Shown in pieces: positions 15,780-25,400 of a DNA stretch of 60,705 nt. A model generated the notes under the pieces. The model made no database searches, had not been told where the DNA came from, and worked only from the letters and a program-made list of their open reading frames with translations. Each line of letters opens with the position of its first letter. The stretch's first letter is position 1. Origin of the DNA: CAZOWL01 sp964583605 (lineage in GTDB: Bacteria > Pseudomonadota > Gammaproteobacteria > Chromatiales > Chromatiaceae); contig CAZOWL010000012.1 of the NCBI GenBank assembly GCA_964583605.1, forward strand, positions 1 to 60,705, in the 5' to 3' direction. The translations under genes and the position numbers were made by a program.

Positions 15780-18700
15780 TCAGGCTCCGACACTCAGCTG
15801 GGATTCTTGGTAGATGACCTTGCGGCCACGCTTCTCCATCGGCTTCTTGCGAATCAGGACCGCGCAGTCGCGCTCGGACGGGCTGGTGCCCTGGTAGTTG
15901 ATCCAGTAGGTCCAGTTCGCATAACCGCCGACCATCGTCGCGGGATTCATCATGATCCGCGTGGTGGCGTTGTTGTTGCCGCCGCGCAGGTCCGTGACGC
16001 CGCGCTCCCTGGCCAGCGACGAGAAGGGCACGTTCACATGACGCTCGCACTGGTGATAGACGATCGACATGTCACGCGGCACCGTATGGCTCACAACGGC
16101 GCGGGCGACCTGGATGCCGTTGTCGTTGAAGATCTCGACCCAGTCGTTGTCCTTGACGCCGATCTCGCGCGCGTCATCGTCGTTGATCCACACGGTCGGC
16201 CCGCCGCGGAACATATTCAGCATCTGCCAGGAGTCGCCGAACATGCTGTGGATGCCCCATTTCTGGTGCGGGGTGATGAAGCGGAACAGCTTCGCCCCCG
16301 GCATCTTGAGGTCCTCCTGCGAGACATCGCCGATCGCGACCATGTCCACTGGCGGCTTATAGGTCGGGAAGTCCTCACCGAGGTCGCGGAACATGCGATG
16401 GTCGTAATAGACCTCCATGCGCCCGGTCAGCGTGTGGAAGGGCTTCAGCGTCTCGATGTTCAGCGTCCAGGGGCCGTAGGTCCGCCCGCCGTTCTCGATC
16501 GCCGACCAGTGCGGCGAGGTGAGCGCACGCCGCGGCTGTGAGATCAGGTCCGGCAGGTGGTGGGCCACCTCGCGTTCGTGCTCGACCAGGTGCGAGAGCG
16601 GCACGCCGCAACGCTCTTCGAGCTTCTTGAAGAGCTGGTAGGACACCTCGCCGTCGCTCTCGGGGGAGATGCGCAGGATCACCTCGCAGACCTGCTGGGC
16701 GCGCTCGAGCGACGGACGGCCGTCCTTCTCGCCGACGAGATAGCTCTCCTTGAGCTGCTCGTAGACCTCCGCCAAATCGCCCTTGATGCCCTTGGATCCG
16801 TAGCCGTTAGGCTTGGTGACGGCATCGCCGAACGTCGTGTACTTGTCGTAGATCCGGGTGTAGTCGCGGGTGATGACGTTGACGTTCGGGAAGGTCTTGC
16901 CCGGGATCGGCTCGCTGTCGCCGACCTTCCAATCCCGGAGCTCACCGAACGGCTGCGCGAGCTCATCCGGGGTGTCGGTCGAGAGCGCCGTCATGACCAG
17001 GTCCTCGACCGGGTCGGGCAGATGGGTCTTAGCCAGCTCGCTGATCTTCTCCGCCACCAGCTTGAAGGCATCCCAGTCGTGCTTGGTCTCCCAGGCCGGA
17101 TCGTGGGCCGGCGTGAACGGATGCAGGAAGGAGTGCAGGTCAGTGCAGGTGATGTCGAACTTCTCGTACCAATGTGCCGTCGGCAGCACGATGTCGGAGT
17201 AGTTCGCTGAGGAGTCCATCCGCAGATTGACGTTGTAGATCAGATCGAGCTTGCCGAGCGGCGCCTCACCGTTCCACTCGATCTCCTTGACCATGTCCTT
17301 TGAGCGTGTCTCGCCACCCAGCACGTTGCTGTGCGTGCCCAGCATGTGCTTGAGGTTGATCTCGTGCCCGCGCATGCTGGTCCCGATCAGGTTGCCGCGG
17401 TAGATCCAGAGCACCTTCGGATGGTTCTTCGGCGCATCGACGTTATTCAGCGCGAACTTGAGCTTGCCCTCCTTGAACTGGCTCCCGACCCACTTGCGCA
17501 CCTCCTCGATGCTCTGGCAGCCGGCCTCGCGGGCCTCGCGGATCACGTCGAGCGGGTTGCGCCCGTCGATCTGCGGGAAGAAGGGCAGCCAGCCGTTGCG
17601 CACCGCCACGGAGTTCATGTCGGCCGAGTGGTTGCCGGCCTTCGGCATGTGCTTGGCCCGCGGCGCCCAGAGGGGGTCGAGGCTCATGCCGTCGTAGCGC
17701 CACTGATCCGTGTGGAAGTAGAAGTAGGAGGTCGAGTTTTGCAGCCGGGGGATGTTGCCCCAGTCGAGCGCGAAGCCCAGCGTGCCGATCGCGGCGACGT
17801 TGCGGATCTTCTCGGTGCCGACATAGTGGGCGAAGCCGCCGCCGTTGACCCCCATGCAGCCGGTCATGATCCCCATGATGGCCTCGGTGCGGTAGATCAG
17901 CGAGCCACCGTGATACCAGTGCAGGATCCCCGAGCCGGTGATGAAGAGGCACTTGCCCTTCGTCTTCTCAGCTGTGTCGGCCCACTCGCGGGCCACCCGG
18001 ATCGCGAGATTGCGATCGACCCCGGTCTCCTGCTCCTGCCAGGCCGGCGTGTAGGGCGTATCGGCGTCGTCGTAACCCTTCGGATAGCCGCTTCCCGAGA
18101 AGCCGCGGTCCACGCCAAACTGGGCGAGCATCAGGTCATAGGCGGTGGCCACGCGCACCTCTTTGCCGTCGGCGGTCTTGACCAGCCGTGTCGGCACGCC
18201 GCGAAGCAGGGCCTTGGCCTTCTCGCCGCGGAAGGTCGTCGTGCCGAGCTCGACGTTGTAGGTGTGCGTGAAGTCGGCGAACTGGACCTGCGCCTCCTCG
18301 TAGTCGCCGTCGGCCAGGGTGAGCATCGGCTCGAACGGCTTGCGGGTGATCACATCCTCCTTCTTGAGATTCCAGCGCCCGGTCTTCTTCTGCTCCCAGC
18401 GGAAGCCCACTGCACCGCCCGGCAGACGCAGGTTACCCTCCGTATCGAACAGCGGCAGCTTCCACTCGGCGTGCTCTTCCTTCGCGTACTCGGTGATATC
18501 GCTGGCACGCAGGAAACGGCCCGTCACCCAGTGCTTGCCGTCCTGCTCGAGCGTCACCAGGAACGGCAGATTGGTGTACTGCGCGACATAGTTGAAGAAA
18601 TACTCCGAGCGGCGATTGACGTGAAACTCCTGTAGGATCACGTGGATGCAGGCCATCAGGAAGGCCGCATCGGTACCGGGCCGGACCGGTACCCAGAGAT

Positions 18701-19556
18701 CGGCGAACTTGGTGACGTCGGAGTAGTCTGGCGAGAGGTTGACGAGCTTGCCGCCGTTGTATTTGTGCTCGGAGGCGAAGTGGGCATCCGCCGTGCGCGT
18801 CATCGGCAGGTTCGAGCCCATCACGATCCAATAGGTGCCCTGGTACCAATCGGCGGACTCGTGCACGTCGGTCTGGTCGCCGAAGATCATCGGCATGATG
18901 TGCGGCAGGTCGTGGTACCACTCGTAGAAGCTGAGCATGGTCCCGCCGAGGAGATTCGACAGGCGGTGTCCGGAGAGGAAGCTCACCATGCTCATCGCCG
19001 GGATCGGTGAGAAGGAGGCCAAGTGGTCTGGCCCGTACTCCTTGATCGTGTGGATCTTGGCCGCGGCGATGATCTCGGTGGCCTCGTCCCAGGTCACCCG
19101 CCGCCAACCGGCCTTCCCGCGTGCGTTGCGGTAGGTCTTGGTGCGATTGGGGTCCCGGACGATGGCGGCCCAGGCCTCCACCGGATCGCGGCCGGCGGCG
19201 CGCTCGGCCCGCCAGTAGTCGAGCAGGACGCCGCGCACATAGGGGTATTTCGGGCGCACCGGGCTGTACGGGTACCAGGATGAGGAGATGCCACGCTGGC
19301 AGCCGCGCGGCTCGTAGTTCGGCGTCTCGTCGTTGATCTGGGGCCAGTCGGTCTTCTGCAGCTCCCAGGTGATCATGCCGTTCTTAACGAACACCTCCCA
19401 GGAGCAGGAGCCGGAGCAGTTGACGCTATGGCTGGTCCGCACGGACTTGTCGTATTGCCAGCGGCGCCGGTAGAAGTCTTCCCACTTGCGCGGCTCGTCC
19501 ATCTCCCGAAACCAGCGTGATTGCTTGCCGTTGCCGTTACCGTTGCCGTTTCTCAT
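15780..19556 (-). CDS. narG: Nitrate reductase / nitrite oxidoreductase alpha subunit (NarG/NxrA)
   Basis: This 1258-residue molybdenum bis-MGD subunit interconverts nitrate and nitrite. The FS0 cluster ligands are His43, Cys47, Cys51 and Cys86, with spacings equal to those of E. coli NarG (49, 53, 57, 92). The molybdenum ligand is Asp230 in GDQTDVHESADWY. The N-terminus (MRNGNGNGNGK) is a low-complexity Asn-Gly run with no twin-arginine signal, so the protein should be cytoplasmic. The length matches NarG. The ATG overlaps the stop of the upstream DUF59 gene (ATGA). Nitrobacter-type NxrA is a close relative of NarG, so an alignment or tree is needed to choose between oxidase and reductase; the fused cytochrome c on NarI and the autotrophic context favour testing the oxidase idea. 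Confidence 0.96.
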   Translation of the reverse strand: MRNGNGNGNGKQSRWFREMDEPRKWEDFYRRRWQYDKSVRTSHSVNCSGSCSWEVFVKNGMITWELQKTDWPQINDETPNYEPRGCQRGISSSWYPYSPVRPKYPYVRGVLLDYWRAERAAGRDPVEAWAAIVRDPNRTKTYRNARGKAGWRRVTWDEATEIIAAAKIHTIKEYGPDHLASFSPIPAMSMVSFLSGHRLSNLLGGTMLSFYEWYHDLPHIMPMIFGDQTDVHESADWYQGTYWIVMGSNLPMTRTADAHFASEHKYNGGKLVNLSPDYSDVTKFADLWVPVRPGTDAAFLMACIHVILQEFHVNRRSEYFFNYVAQYTNLPFLVTLEQDGKHWVTGRFLRASDITEYAKEEHAEWKLPLFDTEGNLRLPGGAVGFRWEQKKTGRWNLKKEDVITRKPFEPMLTLADGDYEEAQVQFADFTHTYNVELGTTTFRGEKAKALLRGVPTRLVKTADGKEVRVATAYDLMLAQFGVDRGFSGSGYPKGYDDADTPYTPAWQEQETGVDRNLAIRVAREWADTAEKTKGKCLFITGSGILHWYHGGSLIYRTEAIMGIMTGCMGVNGGGFAHYVGTEKIRNVAAIGTLGFALDWGNIPRLQNSTSYFYFHTDQWRYDGMSLDPLWAPRAKHMPKAGNHSADMNSVAVRNGWLPFFPQIDGRNPLDVIREAREAGCQSIEEVRKWVGSQFKEGKLKFALNNVDAPKNHPKVLWIYRGNLIGTSMRGHEINLKHMLGTHSNVLGGETRSKDMVKEIEWNGEAPLGKLDLIYNVNLRMDSSANYSDIVLPTAHWYEKFDITCTDLHSFLHPFTPAHDPAWETKHDWDAFKLVAEKISELAKTHLPDPVEDLVMTALSTDTPDELAQPFGELRDWKVGDSEPIPGKTFPNVNVITRDYTRIYDKYTTFGDAVTKPNGYGSKGIKGDLAEVYEQLKESYLVGEKDGRPSLERAQQVCEVILRISPESDGEVSYQLFKKLEERCGVPLSHLVEHEREVAHHLPDLISQPRRALTSPHWSAIENGGRTYGPWTLNIETLKPFHTLTGRMEVYYDHRMFRDLGEDFPTYKPPVDMVAIGDVSQEDLKMPGAKLFRFITPHQKWGIHSMFGDSWQMLNMFRGGPTVWINDDDAREIGVKDNDWVEIFNDNGIQVARAVVSHTVPRDMSIVYHQCERHVNVPFSSLARERGVTDLRGGNNNATTRIMMNPATMVGGYANWTYWINYQGTSPSERDCAVLIRKKPMEKRGRKVIYQESQLSVGA

Positions 19557-20434
19557 TGGTCGTCTGCCTCTTCAGTTGCCGGCCCGCTGTCGGTACCTCG
19601 TTCGCTGGCGTAGGCCAGCCCAAATGCATTGACGAACGGACGGAAATCCCGTACCGTTCCGTAGATCGCCACCACCGCCTGACGCCGCTCGTCGAAGACC
19701 AGATTGACGGCCTCCGAGCGCCCGACCGGGTGGGGGACGGCATCCGCGCCGTGCTCGATCCAGTCCTCGCGCATCGCCTGCATCGACACGTAGAGCAGCT
19801 CTCCGTCCGGGTGGATCTGCCACCAGACGCGGTAATCCCACTCGCCCTGCTTGATCTCCTGCTGATGGGTCTGGGCCCGCGGATCGTGCGGATCGATGTC
19901 CCACTGCAAGACCCTGATCTCGCTCTGGTAGCGGTAGGATTCCCGTGGGCCGGAGAGCGGCTTCGGGCCTTCTGGACCATAGCCCGCAGCCATCGCCACA
20001 TCGACACGGCCCAGGGCCATGGCCAAGAGATCGGCCTCCGGAAGCTCGCCCTCCTCCAGCATCTCGGCCTGCAGCGGCGTCATCTTACGGCCACCGCCGA
20101 GGGGTTCTGGCGACCCCTGTGGGCCGCGCTTCTTGGCCAGGTCCTTGGCGCTAAAGATCGGTACCTCGCTCACGAACGGCCGGACTCGATCGATCTGCAC
20201 ATCGACATAGTTCGCGTCCCTAAGCGCCGCATGGATATTCCGCTCCATCTCCTCGATCTTCGACTCGTCGCGCGTATTGGGCTTGAACTCGATCCGCACG
20301 GATCCGTCGTCCACGACGATGTCCCCGACGAACCCAGCCCCCACGATGTTGCGCGAGAAGCCCGGGTAAGCGACTCCGCGCAGGATCTCGCGGACGCGCT
20401 CGACTTCCAAATTACCCATTGGCATATCGTGCAT
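19553..20434 (-). CDS. MIP18/DUF59-domain protein with an unassigned C-terminal domain
   Basis: This 293-residue protein begins with a MIP18/DUF59 domain (about 6-95: VREILRGVAYPGFSRNIV, then VRIEFKPNT), a fold used in iron-sulfur cluster assembly (SufT, ApbC/Mrp N-terminus). The Cys of the usual T.PGCP motif is absent. The remainder (about 95-293) includes YRYQSEIRVLQWDIDPHD and DYRVWWQIHPDGELLYV and belongs to no domain I recognise. The start at 20434 has AGGAG 7 bases upstream; 26 further in-frame codons upstream are unlikely to be used. It is the first gene of the nar-type operon and overlaps narG by 4 bases, so it may be a dedicated maturation factor for the five clusters of NarGH. Confidence 0.75.
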   Translation of the reverse strand: MHDMPMGNLEVERVREILRGVAYPGFSRNIVGAGFVGDIVVDDGSVRIEFKPNTRDESKIEEMERNIHAALRDANYVDVQIDRVRPFVSEVPIFSAKDLAKKRGPQGSPEPLGGGRKMTPLQAEMLEEGELPEADLLAMALGRVDVAMAAGYGPEGPKPLSGPRESYRYQSEIRVLQWDIDPHDPRAQTHQQEIKQGEWDYRVWWQIHPDGELLYVSMQAMREDWIEHGADAVPHPVGRSEAVNLVFDERRQAVVAIYGTVRDFRPFVNAFGLAYASERGTDSGPATEEADDQ

Positions 20435-20970
20435 TGCCGAGCTCCTAGCCTCCGCATCAGATCGGGGCCCGCGTGAGCCGCGTGGCCGTTCATCAGCCGG
20501 TAACGCGGTCATCGCGACCGATGGCTCTACGTTCGCCGGGAAGCAGCAATCCGCATGCCACGCCGCTCGATCACGGCGGATACATCGGATCGGGCCCCGA
20601 GGTGACGCGTGTTGTCATGCCGGGGAGGACCCCCCCGGGCATAGTGAGCGCGGCGCTCAGGGCCGCGGAGCGCAGGGCTCAGACGAGGTGGAGCGGAACG
20701 TGCCCGGATGATCGCGTGAGAACGGCTTGGAGGCTGGTCTTCACGGGGGAGGCGCGAGATAAGGAGACGCAGATCAACGCGACAGAATGTCCCGCGACGG
20801 CCCGGCCGCTGCGCCAATCTGTCCCACGCGCTGCTGCCTGCAGGGTTGCCTGCCGGAGGACGATCGAGCTGGCCGGGTCCGCCCAATCGTCGCCCGAGCT
20901 GTCAGCAACGCCGCGTAACAGCCACGAGGAAGACCGCTTCAGCGACCACCTTGGCTGACTCTTCTGGAGT

Positions 20971-21001
20971 TCCGGGTGGCTCGGCTCGCCCCATGATCGT
21001 T
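20971..21001 (+). repeat. Partial interspersed repeat (right end only)
   Basis: The last 31 bases of the repeat family, from TCCGGGTGGCTCGGCTCGCC through CCATGATCGTT, directly precede full copy D in the same orientation. This tail-to-head pair suggests insertion of one element next to another, or partial deletion of a tandem copy. Confidence 0.75.
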
Positions 21002-21125
21002 ACTATGAAATTCGCGAAGCACGTCCGCTCCCTCGCCCTCTGGGAGAGGGTTGGGGTGAGGGAACGATCAGGGCCGAGGCGACATGTCATCGTCCGGGGT
21101 GGCTCGCCTCGGCCCATGATCGTTA
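21001..21125 (+). repeat. Interspersed palindromic repeat, copy D
   Basis: This full copy starts TACTATGAAATTCGCGAAGC and ends GGCCCATGATCGTT. Both arms carry the matching base change (CAGGGCCGAGG with CCTCGGCCC), a compensatory pair relative to copy A, which supports a folded structure. Confidence 0.85.
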
Positions 21126-21300
21126 GGGCTTTTGGCGCCTGCTGATGGCCATTATCCGCAACTCTGTGGGGTTACAAGGACGCGGCGGGAGACTCGGGAG
21201 GAAGCCCGTCAGCGTCCGCTAGATCCCTCTCGACAAAGCGGAACAGTCTCGATACACGAGATCGTATCCAACCCTGAATCTACCTGCCGAGCACATCGCC

Positions 21301-21777
21301 ATGCACATCTGGGTCGACGCGGACGCATGCCCCGCCGCAATTAAGGAAATCCTCTATCGCGCCGCCGAGCGCACCGGCGTGCCCCTCACGCTAGTCGCCA
21401 ATCAGCCGCTACGCACCCCGCCGTCAAGACTGATCCGCTCGGTGCAGGTACAGCACGGGTTCGATGTCGCTGACAGACACATCGCGGAGCGCGTACGATC
21501 GGGTGATCTGGTCATCACCGCCGATGTTCCACTGGCCGCCCAAATCATCGAAAAGGATGCTGAGGCCATCAACCCGCGAGGCGAGCACTACACGACCGAA
21601 AACATCAAGGAACGATTGGCGTTGCGAGACTTGATGGCCGACCTTCGCGATACAGGCGAGCTAACCGGCGGGCCCCGACCTCTTGGTCCCTCAGATCTGC
21701 AGGCCTTTGCCAACGCTCTGGACAGGTTGCTGACACGACAGCTGGGCTGGTCGCAAGCGACCCGAAGCCGACCATAA
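21301..21777 (+). CDS. YaiI/YqxD family protein (UPF0178)
   Basis: This 158-residue protein matches the UPF0178 family closely: MHIWVDADACP at the N-terminus, IKEILYRAAER, then DLVITADVPLAAQ and INPRGEHYTTENI. The conserved aspartates (Asp6, Asp8 and the TADVPLA aspartate) give it a PIN/NYN-like nuclease appearance, but its biochemical role is not established. It stands alone, flanked by repeat copies D and E, and has only a weak ribosome binding site. Length is typical of the family. Confidence 0.93.
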   Translation: MHIWVDADACPAAIKEILYRAAERTGVPLTLVANQPLRTPPSRLIRSVQVQHGFDVADRHIAERVRSGDLVITADVPLAAQIIEKDAEAINPRGEHYTTENIKERLALRDLMADLRDTGELTGGPRPLGPSDLQAFANALDRLLTRQLGWSQATRSRP

Positions 21778-22400
21778 GAGGTTCAACCAGGTTGGCTGTC
21801 AGGCAATGTCTCACCCGTACGAAGCTCGTGCCTTCCTGACGACACGGGCTGGCGCCACCGGAATCTCCGGTGTCGACGCCAAGCGTTACTATGAAAATCG
21901 CGTAGCACCTTCGCTCCCTCGCCCTCTGGGAGAGGGTTGGGGTGAGGGAACGATCAGGGACGAGGCGGCATTTCATCATCTGGGGTGGCTCGCCTCGCCC
22001 CATGATCGTTCCCTTGGGATTCGTTCAATAAGAAGTGTCAGGACGTCTTGCAGGGCTCTCGGCGGCTTGCGCCGTTCCCGAGGTATTTGCCGAGTACTTG
22101 AAGGGTTCGACGTCGCCGAGCTGCTCGACGAGGTTCTCAGCCGAGGCGGGAGCCAAATCGGGGATGGGGCAATGGTGAGGGTCACCGAGCGCAATGTCCG
22201 CCTGCATCACCTTCCAATGCGCAGGCTAGCGGTAGCGTCGGGGGCTGGTAATCCGCGCATTGGCCGGTCCAAGTAAGGCCTGAAGCACGCGTATGAGCAA
22301 GGTGGCAGAGGCTCGCGCACGGCCGCAGTGCCGAGCTCGCGGGCCTGACTGTCGCGCACCCTCAGAGACCGTGACCTCAGCTGAGGTAGGCTCTCCCGCC
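21778..22400. other. Intergenic region with repeat copy E
   Basis: This is 623 bases between convergent genes. It contains repeat copy E. The remaining 390 bases (22011-22400) have frames with no recognisable product; a weakly protein-like minus frame ending near 22025 could be a gene remnant. I see no terminator. Confidence 0.5.
21885..22010 (+). repeat. Interspersed palindromic repeat, copy E
   Basis: It starts GTTACTATGAAAATCGCGTA and ends CCCCATGATCGTT. It is most like copy A in its loop (CATTTCATCATCTGGGG), so these two probably share a recent ancestor. Confidence 0.85.
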
Positions 22401-25400
22401 CTACCGTTCCGCGATCAGCCCCAGCTCCACGGTGTCGGCCGGCTTCGGCTGGGATGTTCGTCTCCCGACAAACCGCAGAACCAGCGCGAGGAGCGCCGGC
22501 ATGAAGGTCAGCGTGACCAGCGTCGAGAACAGCAGGCCGAATAGGACGATCGCGCCCAGGCCACGGTAGAGCTCGGTACCGGCGCCTGGGTTAAAGACCA
22601 GCGGGGAGAGGCCGGCGACGGTCGTGACCATCGACATCATAATCGGGCGCAGGCGCACGCGGATCGCATCGGTCACGGCGTCGATGACGGCCAGGCCGCG
22701 CTCGCGCAGGTTGGTCACGGCGCGCTCGACGATCAGGATGGGGTTGTTGACGACGGTGCCGATCAGCACGAGGAAACCGAGCATCGTGATCATGTCGAAC
22801 GGCTGCTGGATCGGGTAGAGGCCGATCTTGTCGAGATGTGCGCCGGACAGGTTCAACAGATAGAGCCCGGCGATGCCGCCGCTGATGCCGATCGGCACGC
22901 TGGTCATGATCAGCAGCGGCCAGCCCCAGTGGCTGAAGACCGCGACCATCAGCAGATAGGCGATCAAGAGGGCGACGGCGAAGTTGCCGCTGAGGGCCTC
23001 ACGGGTCGCCTCGAGCCGGTCGCTCGCGCCGCTCAAGCTGAGGTTGATCGACTCCGGCAGCTCGCCGCTCGCCTTCATACCCTCGATGATCTCAGTACGC
23101 ACGATGCCGACCCCCTCCTCCAGCGGTACATCGCGTGGCGGGATGATGCTCAGCGTGATGGTGCGGTCGCCATCGACCCGGCGGATCGTCTCTGTGTTGA
23201 CGGTCTCGGCGAGACGCGCGACTGAGGAGAGCGGCAGGACGCCGCCGGTCGGCGCGGTAAGCATCAACCGCTCCAAATCCTGCGGTCGCTCGATGACGCC
23301 GGTCGTCGAATAGAGAAAGATGTCGATCTCGTCGTCGTCGAGAAAGAACTCATCGACGTAGGCCCCGTCGGAGTAGGCCCAGACGGTGTAGCCGAGATCC
23401 CCCGGTGAGATGCCGAGCTCGGCGGCCCGCTCCCAGTCCGGGCGCACCTCGAGCATCGGCTGACCGAGGGTCAGGCTCGAGGGCTCCGAGCGTACCCGCG
23501 GGTTGTCGAAGATCTGCTTGGCCTTGGCGAAGACCTGCGCGCCGGCAGCGAAGAGCGTCGCCAGGTCGGGCCCGCTGACCTCGATGTTGATCGAGCGCGT
23601 GCCGCCAAAGTTGCTCGAGAAGATGGACCCGCGGCTCGAGAAGCTGCGCAGGCCGGGCAGATCGGCGGTCTTCTCGGTGGCGACCGCCATCAGCGCCTCG
23701 GTCTGGCGGCGATCGGTCGCCTCGCGGACGACGAATACACGGCTCTCGGTCGCGAAGCCGATCGTGAAGTTCAACGCCGGCACCTCGGCCTCACCGCGGT
23801 CGAAGAGCGCTGGGTCCTGTCCGACCGCCGGGTAGAAGTCGGCGTCCACCTGCTGGAAGGCACGGCGCATCATGTCGATGTTGTAGCCCGGTGGCGCGAA
23901 CATCAGCGTAAAGACCTTCGACTCCTCGCCCTCAGGCAGGTACTCGGCCTGCGGCGTCAGCCCGTAGATGATCGCGCCGGCTCCGGCGAGCACGACCAGG
24001 ATCACCGCCAGCGGCCGCACGAGCCCGCTCACGAGCCAATGGACCCAGGCGGTGATGCGTCCCCCGAGCGCGGCCCCGATGCGGCTCAGCCTGGGCGGCT
24101 TGGCTCGAGCTGCCGTGCCGCTGGGCACGGTGAGGAAACGGCTCGCCGCGGCGGGCACGAGCGCGATCGCGACCAGCATCGACATCAAGATCGACGCCGA
24201 CACCGCCACGGCGATGTCCGAGTAGAGCTGCCCGGCCTCCTCCTCGACGAAGATAACCGGCAGGAAGACGGCGACCGTCGTCAGCGTCGAGGCCAGGACC
24301 GCCGGCCAGACCTCGCGCACGCCCTCGAGCGCTGCGCGCATCCGCTGCTGGCCTTGGGCCAGGTGCCGGGCGATGTTCTCCAGCACGACGATGTTGTTGT
24401 CGAGCGTCATGCCGATCGCGAAGGCGACGCCGGCGAGTGAGATGACATTGATCGTGCGCCCCGTGACGAGCAGCCCGAGGAAGGCGGCGACGGTGCAAAT
24501 CGGGATGCCGATGGCCCCGATCAGCGTCGCCGGCACCGAGCGCAGGAAGAGAAATAGCACCAGCACGGCGAGCGTCGCGCCGATCGCCAGGTTGCGCTGC
24601 ACGACGCGCACGGCATCGGTCACATAGACGACGTCATCGGCCGTGCGCACGAGCTTGAGCCCCTTTGGGTTGAGCAGCGTGCGGTTGAGGTCGTCGACCC
24701 GCTCGAGCATGTCTTGCTTGATCTGGATGACGTTCGTGCCGATCTGACGGCTGACCGCGAAGGCCAGCACCGGCTTGCCCTCGGAGTAGGCGTAGCTGCG
24801 CACCTCGGCGAAGCCGAGCTCCGCATGGCCTACATCACGCAGCCTAATGAAGGCGCCGTCACGCTCGGCGATCACCAGCGCCTCGAGCTCCTCCGGGCTC
24901 TCGAAGCGCCCGATGGTGCGCAGCAGGTAGCGCCGTTTGCCGCTGTCCAGGTCGCCGCCGGAGACATCCTGATTGCGGGCACGGATCGCCTCGCGCAGCT
25001 CGGTCAGGCGAATGCCGCGCTCGGCCAGGCGCACCGGGTCGACATAGACCTGCAGCTGCCGCTCGGCGCCGCCGCGGATCTCGACGCTCGAGACCCCCGG
25101 CACCCGCTCCATCGGCGTCTGGACATACTCCTCGACCCAGTCCCGCAAGCGCACAATATCGGCCTCTGTGAAGGCGCCGGACTCGGGCATGAGGCGGAAA
25201 TACATGAAGGAGTTCGACGAGAAGGCCTCGGCCCGGATCGTCGGCTGGTCGACGTTCTCCGGATAGCGCGGCACCTGCGAGAGGGCATTGTTGACGTTGA
25301 GCAGCGCCTCCTCGATCGAGATCGAGAAAGGAAACTCGAGCTCGATCTCCGCCTCGCCGGTGCTCGCCGTCGAGACCATCCGCTCGAGCCCGGGGATCCG

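Larger units (their letters stand above)
20435..21300. other. Leader region of the nar-type operon and repeat-containing spacer
   Basis: This is 866 bases between divergent genes. The left part should contain the promoter of the nar-type operon. No FNR-like TTGAT-N4-ATCAA site was seen. A GC-rich hairpin ATGCCGGGG...CCCCGGGCAT lies at 20617-20642. The right part holds repeat material (20971-21125). No gene was found. Confidence 0.5.

Noticed and set aside
13840..15813. A 657-codon open frame on the plus strand opposite narH
   Set aside because: It is the complement of a highly conserved, cysteine-motif-rich narH and has no recognisable domain. High GC makes long antisense frames common here.
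17331..18635. A 434-codon plus-strand frame opposite narG
   Set aside because: It is antisense to the NarG coding sequence; composition and low-complexity Leu/Arg/Val runs are typical of a shadow frame.
15780..19556. Periplasmic (Tat-exported) nitrite oxidoreductase of the Nitrospira type
   Set aside because: There is no twin-arginine signal, a NarJ chaperone is present, and the subunits match the cytoplasmic NarG type.
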